This document shows, one piece after another, positions 7,714 to 16,144 of a stretch of 36,869 bases of DNA (positions within the stretch are counted from its first letter, which is position 1; each line of letters starts with the position of its first letter). The notes beneath the pieces were generated by a model, which was not told where the DNA came from, searched no databases, and saw nothing but the letters and a program-made list of their open reading frames with translations. Both the position numbers and the translations under genes were made by a program. Origin of the DNA: Streptomyces triticagri (lineage in GTDB: Bacteria > Actinomycetota > Actinomycetes > Streptomycetales > Streptomycetaceae); NCBI RefSeq assembly GCF_003429565.1, contig NZ_QUAK01000115.1, positions 1 through 36,869 of the forward strand, read 5' to 3'.

Positions 7714-9897
7714 GTGACGGACTCGGCGGATTTTCCCCTTCAGCAACTGGTACTGAAGATTCACAGCAGATGCGATCTGGCGTGCGACCACTGTTATGTG
7801 TACGAGCACGCGGACCAGACCTGGCGCGCCAAGCCCGTCGTCATTTCACCGGAAACCGTAGCCGCGGTGGCCCGGCGTCTCGCGGAGTACGCGGAGGCGA
7901 AATCACTGGATTCGATTTCCGTCATTCTGCACGGTGGCGAACCGCTCCTGGCCGGGCCCGCCCGACTGCGGGACATCTGCACGGAACTGAAAAGCGTCGT
8001 CTCCCCCGTGACCGCTCTCGATCTGCGTATGCACACCAATGGCGTACAGTTGAGGAGGAAACATCTGGAGGTGTGCCGGGAATTCGATGTCAAGATCGGA
8101 ATTTCTCTCGACGGCGATCGTGCGGCCAATGACAGACATCGCCTCGACCGACGCGGACGCAGCAGTTACGACCGTGTCGTACAGGCCGTGGAATTACTTC
8201 GCTCTCCCGAATATCGGCATCTCTATCTGGGTCTCCTGTGCACCGTCGACGTGGCCAATGATCCGGTCGCGGTGCACGACGCCCTGACCGCGCTCGACCC
8301 GCCCCGTATCGACTATCTCCTTCCGCACTCCACCTGGGACAGCCCGCCGCCCCCGGGGCGGTCGGGATCGCCGACGCCCTACGCCGACTGGCTGCTCGCC
8401 GTGTTCGACCGCTGGCAGGAGCAAGGGCGCACGGTCCCGGTGCGCACCTTCGACTCGGTGCTCAGCACTCTGCGCGGCGGGCCGAGCCTGACCGAGGCGA
8501 TGGGGCTCGCACCGTCCGACCTGGCCGTGGTCGAGACGGACGGCAGTTTCGAGCAGGCCGACTCGCTCAAGACCGCCTTCGACGGCGCGCCGGCCACCGG
8601 GTACGACGTACTCCGGCACGGCTTCGAGGAGTTCGCCGCCCACCCCGGCGTCCGCGCACGGCAGTCGGGGATCGCGGGGGTGAGCGAGACCTGCCGGCGC
8701 TGCCCGGTCGTCGAGTCCTGCGGTGGCGGCCTGTACGCCCACCGGTTCAGCTCCGAGCGGCAGTTCGACAATCCGTCCGTGTTCTGTGCGGACCTCAAGG
8801 CCCTGGTCGAGGGGATCGCAGACCGCATCACCCAGCGGGACCTCGCCCCGGCCGTACTGAACTCCGACGAGCTGTTCCTGGCCCAACTGCAGCTGGATCG
8901 CACTCTGTTGGCGCGCACCCACACCGGTCTCGCCGGCGACCCGGACTGGGCGGCCGCCTGGGACCTGCTCGTACGGCTCGACAGCGACGAGCGCACCGCG
9001 CCCGGCCTGAACGCCCTGCTCACCCACCCCTATCTGCGCCCGGCGCTGCACCGGGCCTGGCACGGGCCGGCCGATCTGCCCCGGTTCATGGCCATGGCGG
9101 CGGCCGCGGCGGTGCACGCGCGGGAGCCGGTGACGCTCGGCTGGGACCAGCCCGGTACGGAGCTGCATCTGCCGACGCTCGGCACCCTCGCGCTGCCCGG
9201 CCCCGGCCGGGTCGAGGTCACGGTGGCGGGCGCGCAGTGGAGCATCCGGCAGCACCGAGGACCGGTCCATGTGCCGGCTGAACGCCCGGCAGAATGGCGG
9301 GAGTTGACATCCGTGGAGCGCGGCACCGGCGCCGCCCTGCTGATCGACGACGCCGACCCGTACCGGTCCTGCTACCCGGTGCCCGTCAGCGACCCGCTGG
9401 GTGACGCGGAGCTGGCCGGCTTCACCGCACGGCTGCGTGCCGCGTACGGGCTCCTCGACGAGCAGCGGCCCGAGTGGCAGAAGGACATCAACGCCCTGGA
9501 GCCCGCCACCGTGACCCCGCTCGCGGCCGGTTCGGGGCTGCAACTGGGCTCGCACCGGCTCGGCGCGCTCGGCGTCGCGGTGGACATCGAGCCCGCCGCG
9601 TTCGTCCGCGCGCTGCCGCTGCTCGGCCGCCGGGCCCGGCTGACCGCACTCCGCGAGGTCGCCGATCTGCATGTGCCGGGCAGCAGGGCGGGGCGGCTGC
9701 TCGACCGGGCGAGCGAGACCATCGCCGAAGCCGTCGCACCGGCCGGAGCCGATCCGGTGCACCGGCGCAGGTCCGCGGAGACCGCGGCACGCGCCCTGGA
9801 CGAGCTCGACGGCGAACCGGCACGGAGCCACCTCACCGCGAGCGGCCGCGCCCTGCTCGCCGAACTGCGCGAGGAGCACCGTGCCCTCGATGACTGA
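7714..9897 (+). CDS. fxsB: FxsB-family radical SAM/SPASM peptide maturase with degenerate HExxH extension
   Basis: 727 residues. The radical SAM core (about 10-300) has the CxxxCxxC cluster motif at Cys20, Cys24 and Cys27 (CDLACDHC). A SPASM-like domain follows with Cys327, Cys330, Cys336 and Cys358 (CRRCPVVESCGGG). The remaining ~350 residues align in style with the peptide beta-hydroxylase (HExxH) domain found fused to, or next to, such enzymes, but the place expected for HExxH reads LLGRR (residues 636-640). That part therefore looks catalytically dead and may serve as a docking domain. Expected role: SAM-dependent crosslinking of FxsA. Leu161 is encoded by a TTA codon. The GTG start at 7714 has a poor ribosome site. 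The end overlaps the acetyltransferase gene by 8 bp. Confidence 0.88.
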   Translation: MTDSADFPLQQLVLKIHSRCDLACDHCYVYEHADQTWRAKPVVISPETVAAVARRLAEYAEAKSLDSISVILHGGEPLLAGPARLRDICTELKSVVSPVTALDLRMHTNGVQLRRKHLEVCREFDVKIGISLDGDRAANDRHRLDRRGRSSYDRVVQAVELLRSPEYRHLYLGLLCTVDVANDPVAVHDALTALDPPRIDYLLPHSTWDSPPPPGRSGSPTPYADWLLAVFDRWQEQGRTVPVRTFDSVLSTLRGGPSLTEAMGLAPSDLAVVETDGSFEQADSLKTAFDGAPATGYDVLRHGFEEFAAHPGVRARQSGIAGVSETCRRCPVVESCGGGLYAHRFSSERQFDNPSVFCADLKALVEGIADRITQRDLAPAVLNSDELFLAQLQLDRTLLARTHTGLAGDPDWAAAWDLLVRLDSDERTAPGLNALLTHPYLRPALHRAWHGPADLPRFMAMAAAAAVHAREPVTLGWDQPGTELHLPTLGTLALPGPGRVEVTVAGAQWSIRQHRGPVHVPAERPAEWRELTSVERGTGAALLIDDADPYRSCYPVPVSDPLGDAELAGFTARLRAAYGLLDEQRPEWQKDINALEPATVTPLAAGSGLQLGSHRLGALGVAVDIEPAAFVRALPLLGRRARLTALREVADLHVPGSRAGRLLDRASETIAEAVAPAGADPVHRRRSAETAARALDELDGEPARSHLTASGRALLAELREEHRALDD
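8194..8196 (+). promoter_or_regulatory. Rare in-frame TTA leucine codon in fxsB
   Basis: Codon 161 of fxsB (Val-Glu-Leu-Leu) is TTA. In Streptomyces this codon is read only by the developmentally controlled bldA tRNA, so translation of the maturase may depend on bldA. I noticed no other in-frame TTA in the genes of this window. Confidence 0.75.
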
Positions 9898-10717
9898 CAC
9901 ACACCGACCAGGTCCCGTCCGGCGGATCTTCGCGGGCTCGCGAAGATCCGCCGGACAGGACCTGGCCGCGCTGCTCGGCGAGTTGGGCGTACAGCGCGGC
10001 GGCACCCTGCTCGTCCACGCCGCGCTGGGCGGCAGCGGTCTCGACGCCGCCGCGGCACGCGACGCCCTGCTGGACGCCCTGGGCCCGGACGGCACTCTCG
10101 TCGTCCCGGCCTTCACCCAGGAGAACTCGGACACCTCGCGCGCCCATCGCCGCCGCACCGCACATCTCACCGAGCCCGAGCGGATCCGCTTCCGGGCCGG
10201 CATGCCGCCGTACGATCCCGCCATCTCGCCCTGCACCGGCATGGGGATGCTCGCGGAGTGCGTACGGACCACGCCGGGAGCCGTCCGCAGCGCGCATCCG
10301 CAGACCTCCTTCGCCGGACTCGGGCCGCGGGCCGCGGAGTTGCTCGCGGACCATGACCCCGAGTGCCACCTCGGGGAGCGGTCCCCGCTGGCCGCGCTCC
10401 ATCGCGCCGACGCCCAAATCCTGCTGTTCCGGGTCGGGTTCGAGGTCTGCTCCGCGTTCCATCTGGCGGAGTACCGGACCACTCCCCCGCCGCCGACCCG
10501 GACGTACCGCTGTGTGACGGTGCGCACGGGCCACTGGGTCGAGTACCGGGACGCCGTGCTCGACGACTCGGACTTCGCGGCGATCGGGGCACAGCTGCCG
10601 CGCGGTCTCACCGCCGAGCGGGAATTCGCCGGAAAGGCGGTGATTCTCGTACCGCTGCGGGCGGCCGTCGACGCGGCAGTGCGACTGATGACGGGATCCG
10701 GCCGAGGATTGACGTGA
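9890..10717 (+). CDS. AAC(3)-family aminoglycoside N-acetyltransferase homologue of the FxSxx system
   Basis: 275-residue protein of the antibiotic N-acetyltransferase (AAC(3)) family, which uses acetyl-CoA. Seen: GGTLLVHAALGGSG, LGPDGTLVVPAFTQENSD, the SPCTGMGMLAE segment, VRSAHPQTSFAGLG (the conserved S-x-HPxxS/F region) and ECHLGERSPLAALHRADAQILL. The family includes resistance enzymes, but members beside FxSxx systems are common and may acetylate a peptide or other small molecule instead. The ATG lies inside the end of fxsB (8-bp overlap), indicating translational coupling. Codons 7-26 form a 58-nt near-perfect hairpin that could limit its translation. Confidence 0.85.
   Translation: MTDTHRPGPVRRIFAGSRRSAGQDLAALLGELGVQRGGTLLVHAALGGSGLDAAAARDALLDALGPDGTLVVPAFTQENSDTSRAHRRRTAHLTEPERIRFRAGMPPYDPAISPCTGMGMLAECVRTTPGAVRSAHPQTSFAGLGPRAAELLADHDPECHLGERSPLAALHRADAQILLFRVGFEVCSAFHLAEYRTTPPPPTRTYRCVTVRTGHWVEYRDAVLDDSDFAAIGAQLPRGLTAEREFAGKAVILVPLRAAVDAAVRLMTGSGRGLT
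9908..9965. repeat. 58-nt near-perfect inverted repeat in the acetyltransferase 5' coding end
   Basis: Left arm 9908-9934, tetraloop GGCT 9935-9938, right arm 9939-9965. I paired each base: 26 of 27 pairs are Watson-Crick and the single mismatch is C9916 with A9957. The innermost 18 pairs are uninterrupted. The hairpin starts 16 nt after the ATG, so it would form in the mRNA across the ribosome footprint. No U-tract follows, so it is not a typical intrinsic terminator. Confidence 0.92.
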
Positions 10718-10814
10718 AACTGTCGATCCGTCAGGGCCCGGCATGGGGAACATGGTTGATCGGCCCGGGTGGCTCCGTGGCGGGGGCGGCGTTCAGCAAC
10801 AGGCGGAGGGGCGA

Positions 10815-12170
10815 GTGGACATACCCGAACGGAACCGGGCCACGGACAACCGGCCCTACTTCTTTCTGAGTTATGCCCACACCCCCACCTGGGGCGCCGG
10901 CGCCGGCGACCCCGACCACTGGGTGCACGTCCTGTTCCAGGACCTGTGCGACCACATCATGGCGCTCACCGACCTGCCCGCCGGTGCGCCCGCCGGGTTC
11001 ATGGACCGCGAGATGCGGTCCGGGGAGGGCTGGCCCGAGCGGCTCAGCGAGAATCTGGCCAGCTGCCGGGTGTTCGTCCCGCTGTTCTCGCCGCGGTACT
11101 TCACCAGTGAGATGTGCGGCCGTGAGTGGTACGCCTTCAACGAGCGGATCCTGCGGGCCCGCGCCTCCGGCTCCGCGGCCACCCCGGCCATCGTTCCCGC
11201 CCTGTGGACCCATGTCGACTTCGACGACCTGCCGGACTCCGTCCGCCATGTCCACCTGGACCAGGCGTCGTTCGGCGACCGCTACGCGACCAACGGCATC
11301 TACGGCCTGATCAAGCTGAACCGGCTGCACGACGAGTACGAGGAGACGGTCCTCGGCCTCGCCCAGCGCATCGTGCGGGTCGCCCGCGACTCCCCGCTCC
11401 CGCCGATCAGACCCCGCCCGTACGAATCCACCCCGAGCGCCTTCAAACCGCGCGGCGAAGGGCCCCGGCACATCCATCTGACCGTGGCGGCCCCGACCCG
11501 GCACACCCTGCCTCCGGACCGCGACCATCGGCCGTACGGCGAGGACGCACAGGACTGGAACCCGTACCACCTGGAGTCGGCACGCCCGCTCCCGGCTCTC
11601 GCCGAGGAGCTCATCCGCTCGCTCGACTACCGCATCACGGTCTCCTCGTTCGACGACGGCGACCCTGGCGGCCCGGAGCCCGCGCCCGCCGCCGGCCCTG
11701 ACGGAGCCGACGCGTCCGGCGAACTCCCCGGCGACAAGGCGCCGCCCGGCCGGCCCGGCATCCTGCTCGTCGACCGCTGGGCGCTGGCGGACGAGGACCG
11801 CAGGAACCGGCTCGCGGACTACGACTCCCGCGCCCACCCCTGGATCAGCGCGGTCGTGCCGTGGAACCGGGCCGACGAGCAGTGCCAGTCGGACGAGGGA
11901 AACCGCTTCGTCGAGGAGCTGGACCGCACCCTGCCGCTCATCCTGGACCGCGGCCGCCGCACCGACTGCCGGATGGCGGTCAACGGCGTACCCACCCTCA
12001 AGGCGTTCACGGACGTGCTCCCGGCCGTGGTCGCACACACCACACGGCAGTACCTCAAGCACGCGGAGGCCCACCCGCCGCAGGGACCGCACATCCCCCG
12101 ACCCCGCCTCATGGGCCCGGCCCAGGCGGCCTATCCGGAACCGGGCACCGACCACGGAGGAGACGCATGA
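10815..12170 (+). CDS. fxsC: TIR-like protein FxsC
   Basis: 451-residue protein. Residues about 14-190 are a TIR-like domain: strand YFFLSYAHTP, the VFVPLFSPRYFTSEMCGREWYAF segment with Cys101 and Glu104 at the place of the conserved Cys and NADase-type Glu, and VPALWTHV. A Pro-rich linker (about 195-330) leads to a second alpha/beta part with RPGILLVDRWAL and HPWISAVVPWNR. It matches the FxsC family that accompanies FxSxx-COOH peptides. GTG at 10815 has GGAGGG four bases upstream, preferred over upstream starts at 10743. Its stop overlaps the start of fxsT (ATGA), so the two are co-translated. NADase activity is possible but not shown. Confidence 0.85.
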   Translation: MDIPERNRATDNRPYFFLSYAHTPTWGAGAGDPDHWVHVLFQDLCDHIMALTDLPAGAPAGFMDREMRSGEGWPERLSENLASCRVFVPLFSPRYFTSEMCGREWYAFNERILRARASGSAATPAIVPALWTHVDFDDLPDSVRHVHLDQASFGDRYATNGIYGLIKLNRLHDEYEETVLGLAQRIVRVARDSPLPPIRPRPYESTPSAFKPRGEGPRHIHLTVAAPTRHTLPPDRDHRPYGEDAQDWNPYHLESARPLPALAEELIRSLDYRITVSSFDDGDPGGPEPAPAAGPDGADASGELPGDKAPPGRPGILLVDRWALADEDRRNRLADYDSRAHPWISAVVPWNRADEQCQSDEGNRFVEELDRTLPLILDRGRRTDCRMAVNGVPTLKAFTDVLPAVVAHTTRQYLKHAEAHPPQGPHIPRPRLMGPAQAAYPEPGTDHGGDA

Positions 12171-15100
12171 CGGCCGCGCAGGACGGACGGATCATCACCT
12201 TCTACTCGTACAAGGGTGGCACCGGCCGCACCATGGCCCTGGCGAACGCCGCCTGGATCCTCGCCGCCAACGGCAAGCGGGTGCTCGCCGTCGACTGGGA
12301 CCTCGAGGCGCCGGGTCTCGACCGGTTCTTCCGGCCGTTCCTCGATCCGCACGCCCTCGCGGCCACCTCCGGTGTCATCGACATCATCAACGACTACGCC
12401 TGGGCGGCCACCACCGGCGGCCGCGGTCCCGGGCCGTGGCACAAGGAATTCGCCCATGTCGAACAGCACGCGGTCTCGCTGACCCCGGAGCGCCTCGGGC
12501 TGCGCTTCCCGGACGGCGGCTCGCTCGACTTCCTGTCCGCCGGGCGGCAGGACCGCTCCTACAGCGCGACGGTGTCCTCCTTCGAATGGGACAACTTCTA
12601 CGAGCGGCTAGGCGGCGGACTCTTCCTGGACGCGCTGCGCGAGGACATGCAGGCCTCCTACGACTACGTCCTGATCGACAGCAGGACCGGCCTCTCCGAC
12701 AGCGCCGACATCTGCACCATCCAGATGCCCGACGTGCTCGTGGACTGCTTCACCCTCAGCGACCAGTCCCTGGACGGCGCGGCCGCCGTCGCGCTGAGCG
12801 TCGAGGACGGCTACCGGAAGCGGAAGATACGGGTCCTTCCGGTGCCCATGCGGATCGACGAGGGCGAGAAGGAGAAGGTCGACGCCGGACGGGCGCTCGC
12901 CCGGCTGAAGTTCGACGGACTGCCGAAAGGGCCGGACGGCGAGCCTCTCGGCGCCGACGAACTCTCCGCGTACTGGGGCGCGGTGGAGATCCCGTACCGC
13001 CCGTACTACGCCTACGAGGAGACCCTTGCCACGGTCGGCGACGAGAGCGGGATCGCCAACTCGCTGCTCTCCGCCTTCGAGCGACTGACCTCGGTGATCT
13101 CCGACGGAGAGGTCACCGCGCTGCCGCCGGTGCCGGACGCGGTGCGGCTGCGCTGCCTGGACGCGTTCACCCGGCGCCGCCCGCTCACCACGGCCGCCGA
13201 GGTGGTGGTGCAGTACGCGGCGGAGAACCAGATGTGGGCCGACTGGGCCGAATCCCTGCTCCGCCGGGCCGGCTGCCATGTCACGCTGCACGACATCTCC
13301 GCAGGTCCCGCCGAGCGCGCGGATCCGGCCACCCGTACGGTGCTGCTCCTGTCCAGCGCCTTCCGCAAGTCCCGGCACGCGGACGCGGTCTGGCGCAGCG
13401 CGGTCGGCGGCGATCCGGGCACGGCGCGCGGCGCGGTGATCCCGCTGCGTGTCGACGAGGTGCGGCTGCCCGAGTCGTATCTGGAGCACAATCCGGTCGA
13501 CCTGCACCGGCTCGACGAGAACGAGTGTGTCGGTGCCCTGCTCGGCGCCGTCGAGCTGCCGGCCAAACCGGTCGAGAACGCCCCGGCAGGGCCGCGCTTC
13601 CCGGGCAGCACCCCCGGCATCTGGAACGCCCCGCAGCGCAACAGCACCTTCACCGGCCGCGGGGTCATCCTGGAGCGGGTGCGCGAGCAGCTGCGGTCCG
13701 GGATGTCCGTCGTACTGCCGCAGCCGCAGGCGCTGTTCGGGCTCGGCGGTGTCGGAAAGACCCAGGTCGCCCTCGAGTACGTGCACCGCTTCATGGCCGA
13801 CTACGACCTGGTCTGGTGGATCTCCGCGGAGGACAGCGGGAACGTCGCCGCGTCCCTCGCGGAACTGGCGGGCAGGATCGGAGCCCCGGGCGGCGAGGAC
13901 ATCAACATCGCCAGCCAGGAAGCGGTGCACATGCTGGGCCGCGGCACCCCCACCAAACGCTGGATCCTGATCTTCGACAACGCGGACTCCCCCGAGCAGC
14001 TCACCCGGTACTTCCCGGCGGGCGGCGGCGGGCACATCCTGGTCACCTCGCGCAATCAGGCCTGGGCGCAGGAGGGCGCCTCGCTGCCCGTGGACGTCTT
14101 CCAGCGCGAGGAGAGCGTCGAGCATCTGACCCGCCGCGCCCTGGGGCTCTCCGTCCAGGACGCCGAGAAGGTGGCGGTCGCGGTCGGCGACCTGCCGCTC
14201 GCCGTGGAGCAGGCGGCGGCCTGGCTCGCCGAGACGGCCACCCCGATCGACGACTATCTGCAGCAGCTGAACGAGCAGACCACCGACGTACTCGCACTGA
14301 ACCAGCCGACCGACTATCCGAAGCCGGTCGCGGCCACCTGGAACATCTCCATCGCCCGGCTCAGGGAGCGCTCACCGGCCTCGGTCCGGCTGCTGCAGCT
14401 CTGCGCCTTCCTCGCGCCGGAGCCGATCTCCTCGCACCTGCTGTACAGCAAGGAGATGATCGAGGAGCTGAAGCAGGTCGACCCCACACTGCAGGAGCGG
14501 CTGCTGCTCGGCCGGGTGATCCGGGAGATCGGCCGGTTCGCGCTCGCCAAGGTCGACCAGGTCAGCAACAGCATCCAGGTGCACCGCCTGGTCCAGGCGG
14601 TGATCCGGGCGCAGTTGACCGAGGAGGAACAGCGGCACGCACGGCATGTGGTGCACACCGTGCTCTCGGGTGCGCGTCCCGACGCCGACGAACCGATCGA
14701 CGACCCGGAGACCTGGCCCCGGTTCGCCACCATCTGGCCGCATCTCAACGCCTCCGACGCGCGCAACTGCACCGAGGCGGACACCCGCAGGCTGCTCATC
14801 GACCGGGTGCGCTATCTGTGGAAGCGCGGTGACTTCCCCGGTGCCCAGGAGCTCGCCGAGCGGCTCCTCGCACACTGGCGGCCGCTGCTCGGCGAGGACG
14901 ATGTGCAGTATCTGTATCTGCGCTGCCAGCTCGCCAACGTGCTGCGCTCGCAAGGCCGTTACATCGAGGCCAGGGAGATCGACACCGAACTCCTGGAGCG
15001 GCAGCGGCGGGTGCTCGGCACCTCACATCCGCACACATATGTGACCATGTCCAGCCTCGCCAGCGACCTGGCCGCACTCGGTGCGTACGCCTCCGCCGTC

Positions 15101-16111
15101 GAGCTGGCGCGGGAGGCGCACGACGGGTTCAGCCAGATCTTCCACGAGTCGCACCGGCGCACCCTGAGCGCGGCCAACAACCTCGCGCTCGCGCTGCGCA
15201 TGGTCGGGCGCTACAGCGAGGCACGCTCCCGCGACCAGGACACCTACGACCGGCGGATGGAGGTGCTGGGCCCCGAGCATCCGTACACCCTGGCCTCGGC
15301 CGGTCGGCTCGGCCGCGATCTGCGCGAGACGGGGCGCTACACGGATTCGGTGGCGCTGCTCTCCCGTGCCTACGACGCGCACAAGCGCATCCTCGGCAAG
15401 GAGTTCCCCGGCACGCTCAGCTGTGCGAAGTCGCTCGCGGTGTCGCTGCGCCGGGCGGGCCGGTTCGAGGACGCCCGACGCCTCACGTCGGCCACCCGCG
15501 GGCAGTATCAGGCGCAGTACGACTCGCACACCCCGGACTCGCTGGCCTGCGATCTGAACATGGCCGCCGACCTGTATGCGGCGGACGAGCGCGAGCAGGC
15601 CCGCGAGGTCGCACAGGCGGCGCTGGCCGAGTACATGCTGGTGCCGGGCGAGGCCCATCCGTACACCCAGGCCGCGCTGAACAATCTGGGCATCTACCAC
15701 TGGGGCTGCGGGGACACCGAGGAATCGCTGCGGGTCTTCGAGCAGGCGCTGCCGCGGATGTCGGAGATCCTCGGCGAGGAGCATCCGCACACGCTGTTCA
15801 CCCGGGCCAACTACGCCAATGTCCTGGCCGATCTGGGGCGGGACGAGGAGGCCTGGGAGCTGGAGCGGCACGCCTGCGACACGCTGCGGGAGGTGCTCGG
15901 GCCGCAGCATCCGGAGTATCTCGCGGTGCTCAGCAACAGCGCGATCACCCTGGACACGCTCGGGCGCACCGATGAGGCCCGTGTGGCACGCGAGGAGGCG
16001 CTCGGCGAACTGGCCCGGCAACTGCGGCAGTTGGGTGAGGACAACGGCATCTCCCGGTTCGCCGGGCACCATCGGCGCATTTACCGGGACCTGGAACCGC
16101 TCGCGGTGTGA
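12167..16111 (+). CDS. fxsT: FxsT-type multidomain protein: MinD-like ATPase, TIR-like, NB-ARC, TPR
   Basis: 1314 residues. Residues 1-300: a ParA/MinD-like P-loop domain with deviant Walker A YKGGTGRT (15-22) and VDWDLEAPGLDRFF. Residues about 342-465: a TIR/SEFIR-like domain (AENQMWADWAESLLRRAG, VLLLSSAFRKSRHADAVW) in which the catalytic Glu position appears lost. Residues about 505-800: NB-ARC with P-loop GLGGVGKT (525-532), Walker B RWILIFDNAD (about 598), a VTSRN sensor and a DLPLA motif (about 675). Residues about 905-1290: roughly eight kinesin-light-chain-like TPRs with recurring LGxxHPxTL. This is a STAND-type architecture suited to ligand sensing and oligomerisation. It is the last gene of the rightward operon and converges on the hydrolase at 16145. 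Confidence 0.88.
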   Translation: MTAAQDGRIITFYSYKGGTGRTMALANAAWILAANGKRVLAVDWDLEAPGLDRFFRPFLDPHALAATSGVIDIINDYAWAATTGGRGPGPWHKEFAHVEQHAVSLTPERLGLRFPDGGSLDFLSAGRQDRSYSATVSSFEWDNFYERLGGGLFLDALREDMQASYDYVLIDSRTGLSDSADICTIQMPDVLVDCFTLSDQSLDGAAAVALSVEDGYRKRKIRVLPVPMRIDEGEKEKVDAGRALARLKFDGLPKGPDGEPLGADELSAYWGAVEIPYRPYYAYEETLATVGDESGIANSLLSAFERLTSVISDGEVTALPPVPDAVRLRCLDAFTRRRPLTTAAEVVVQYAAENQMWADWAESLLRRAGCHVTLHDISAGPAERADPATRTVLLLSSAFRKSRHADAVWRSAVGGDPGTARGAVIPLRVDEVRLPESYLEHNPVDLHRLDENECVGALLGAVELPAKPVENAPAGPRFPGSTPGIWNAPQRNSTFTGRGVILERVREQLRSGMSVVLPQPQALFGLGGVGKTQVALEYVHRFMADYDLVWWISAEDSGNVAASLAELAGRIGAPGGEDINIASQEAVHMLGRGTPTKRWILIFDNADSPEQLTRYFPAGGGGHILVTSRNQAWAQEGASLPVDVFQREESVEHLTRRALGLSVQDAEKVAVAVGDLPLAVEQAAAWLAETATPIDDYLQQLNEQTTDVLALNQPTDYPKPVAATWNISIARLRERSPASVRLLQLCAFLAPEPISSHLLYSKEMIEELKQVDPTLQERLLLGRVIREIGRFALAKVDQVSNSIQVHRLVQAVIRAQLTEEEQRHARHVVHTVLSGARPDADEPIDDPETWPRFATIWPHLNASDARNCTEADTRRLLIDRVRYLWKRGDFPGAQELAERLLAHWRPLLGEDDVQYLYLRCQLANVLRSQGRYIEAREIDTELLERQRRVLGTSHPHTYVTMSSLASDLAALGAYASAVELAREAHDGFSQIFHESHRRTLSAANNLALALRMVGRYSEARSRDQDTYDRRMEVLGPEHPYTLASAGRLGRDLRETGRYTDSVALLSRAYDAHKRILGKEFPGTLSCAKSLAVSLRRAGRFEDARRLTSATRGQYQAQYDSHTPDSLACDLNMAADLYAADEREQAREVAQAALAEYMLVPGEAHPYTQAALNNLGIYHWGCGDTEESLRVFEQALPRMSEILGEEHPHTLFTRANYANVLADLGRDEEAWELERHACDTLREVLGPQHPEYLAVLSNSAITLDTLGRTDEARVAREEALGELARQLRQLGEDNGISRFAGHHRRIYRDLEPLAV

Positions 16112-16144
16112 CGTCGCGCTGCGGGCCTCGAGGCTTCCCGAAGG

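Noticed and set aside
8194..10611. 805-residue open frame antisense to fxsB and the acetyltransferase
   Set aside because: No motifs; low-complexity Arg/Gly/Ala composition; the opposite strand has well-supported genes.
9890..10717. Calling this gene an aminoglycoside-resistance determinant
   Set aside because: The AAC(3) fold is clear, but its place in the FxSxx operon gives no reason to assume aminoglycosides are the substrate.
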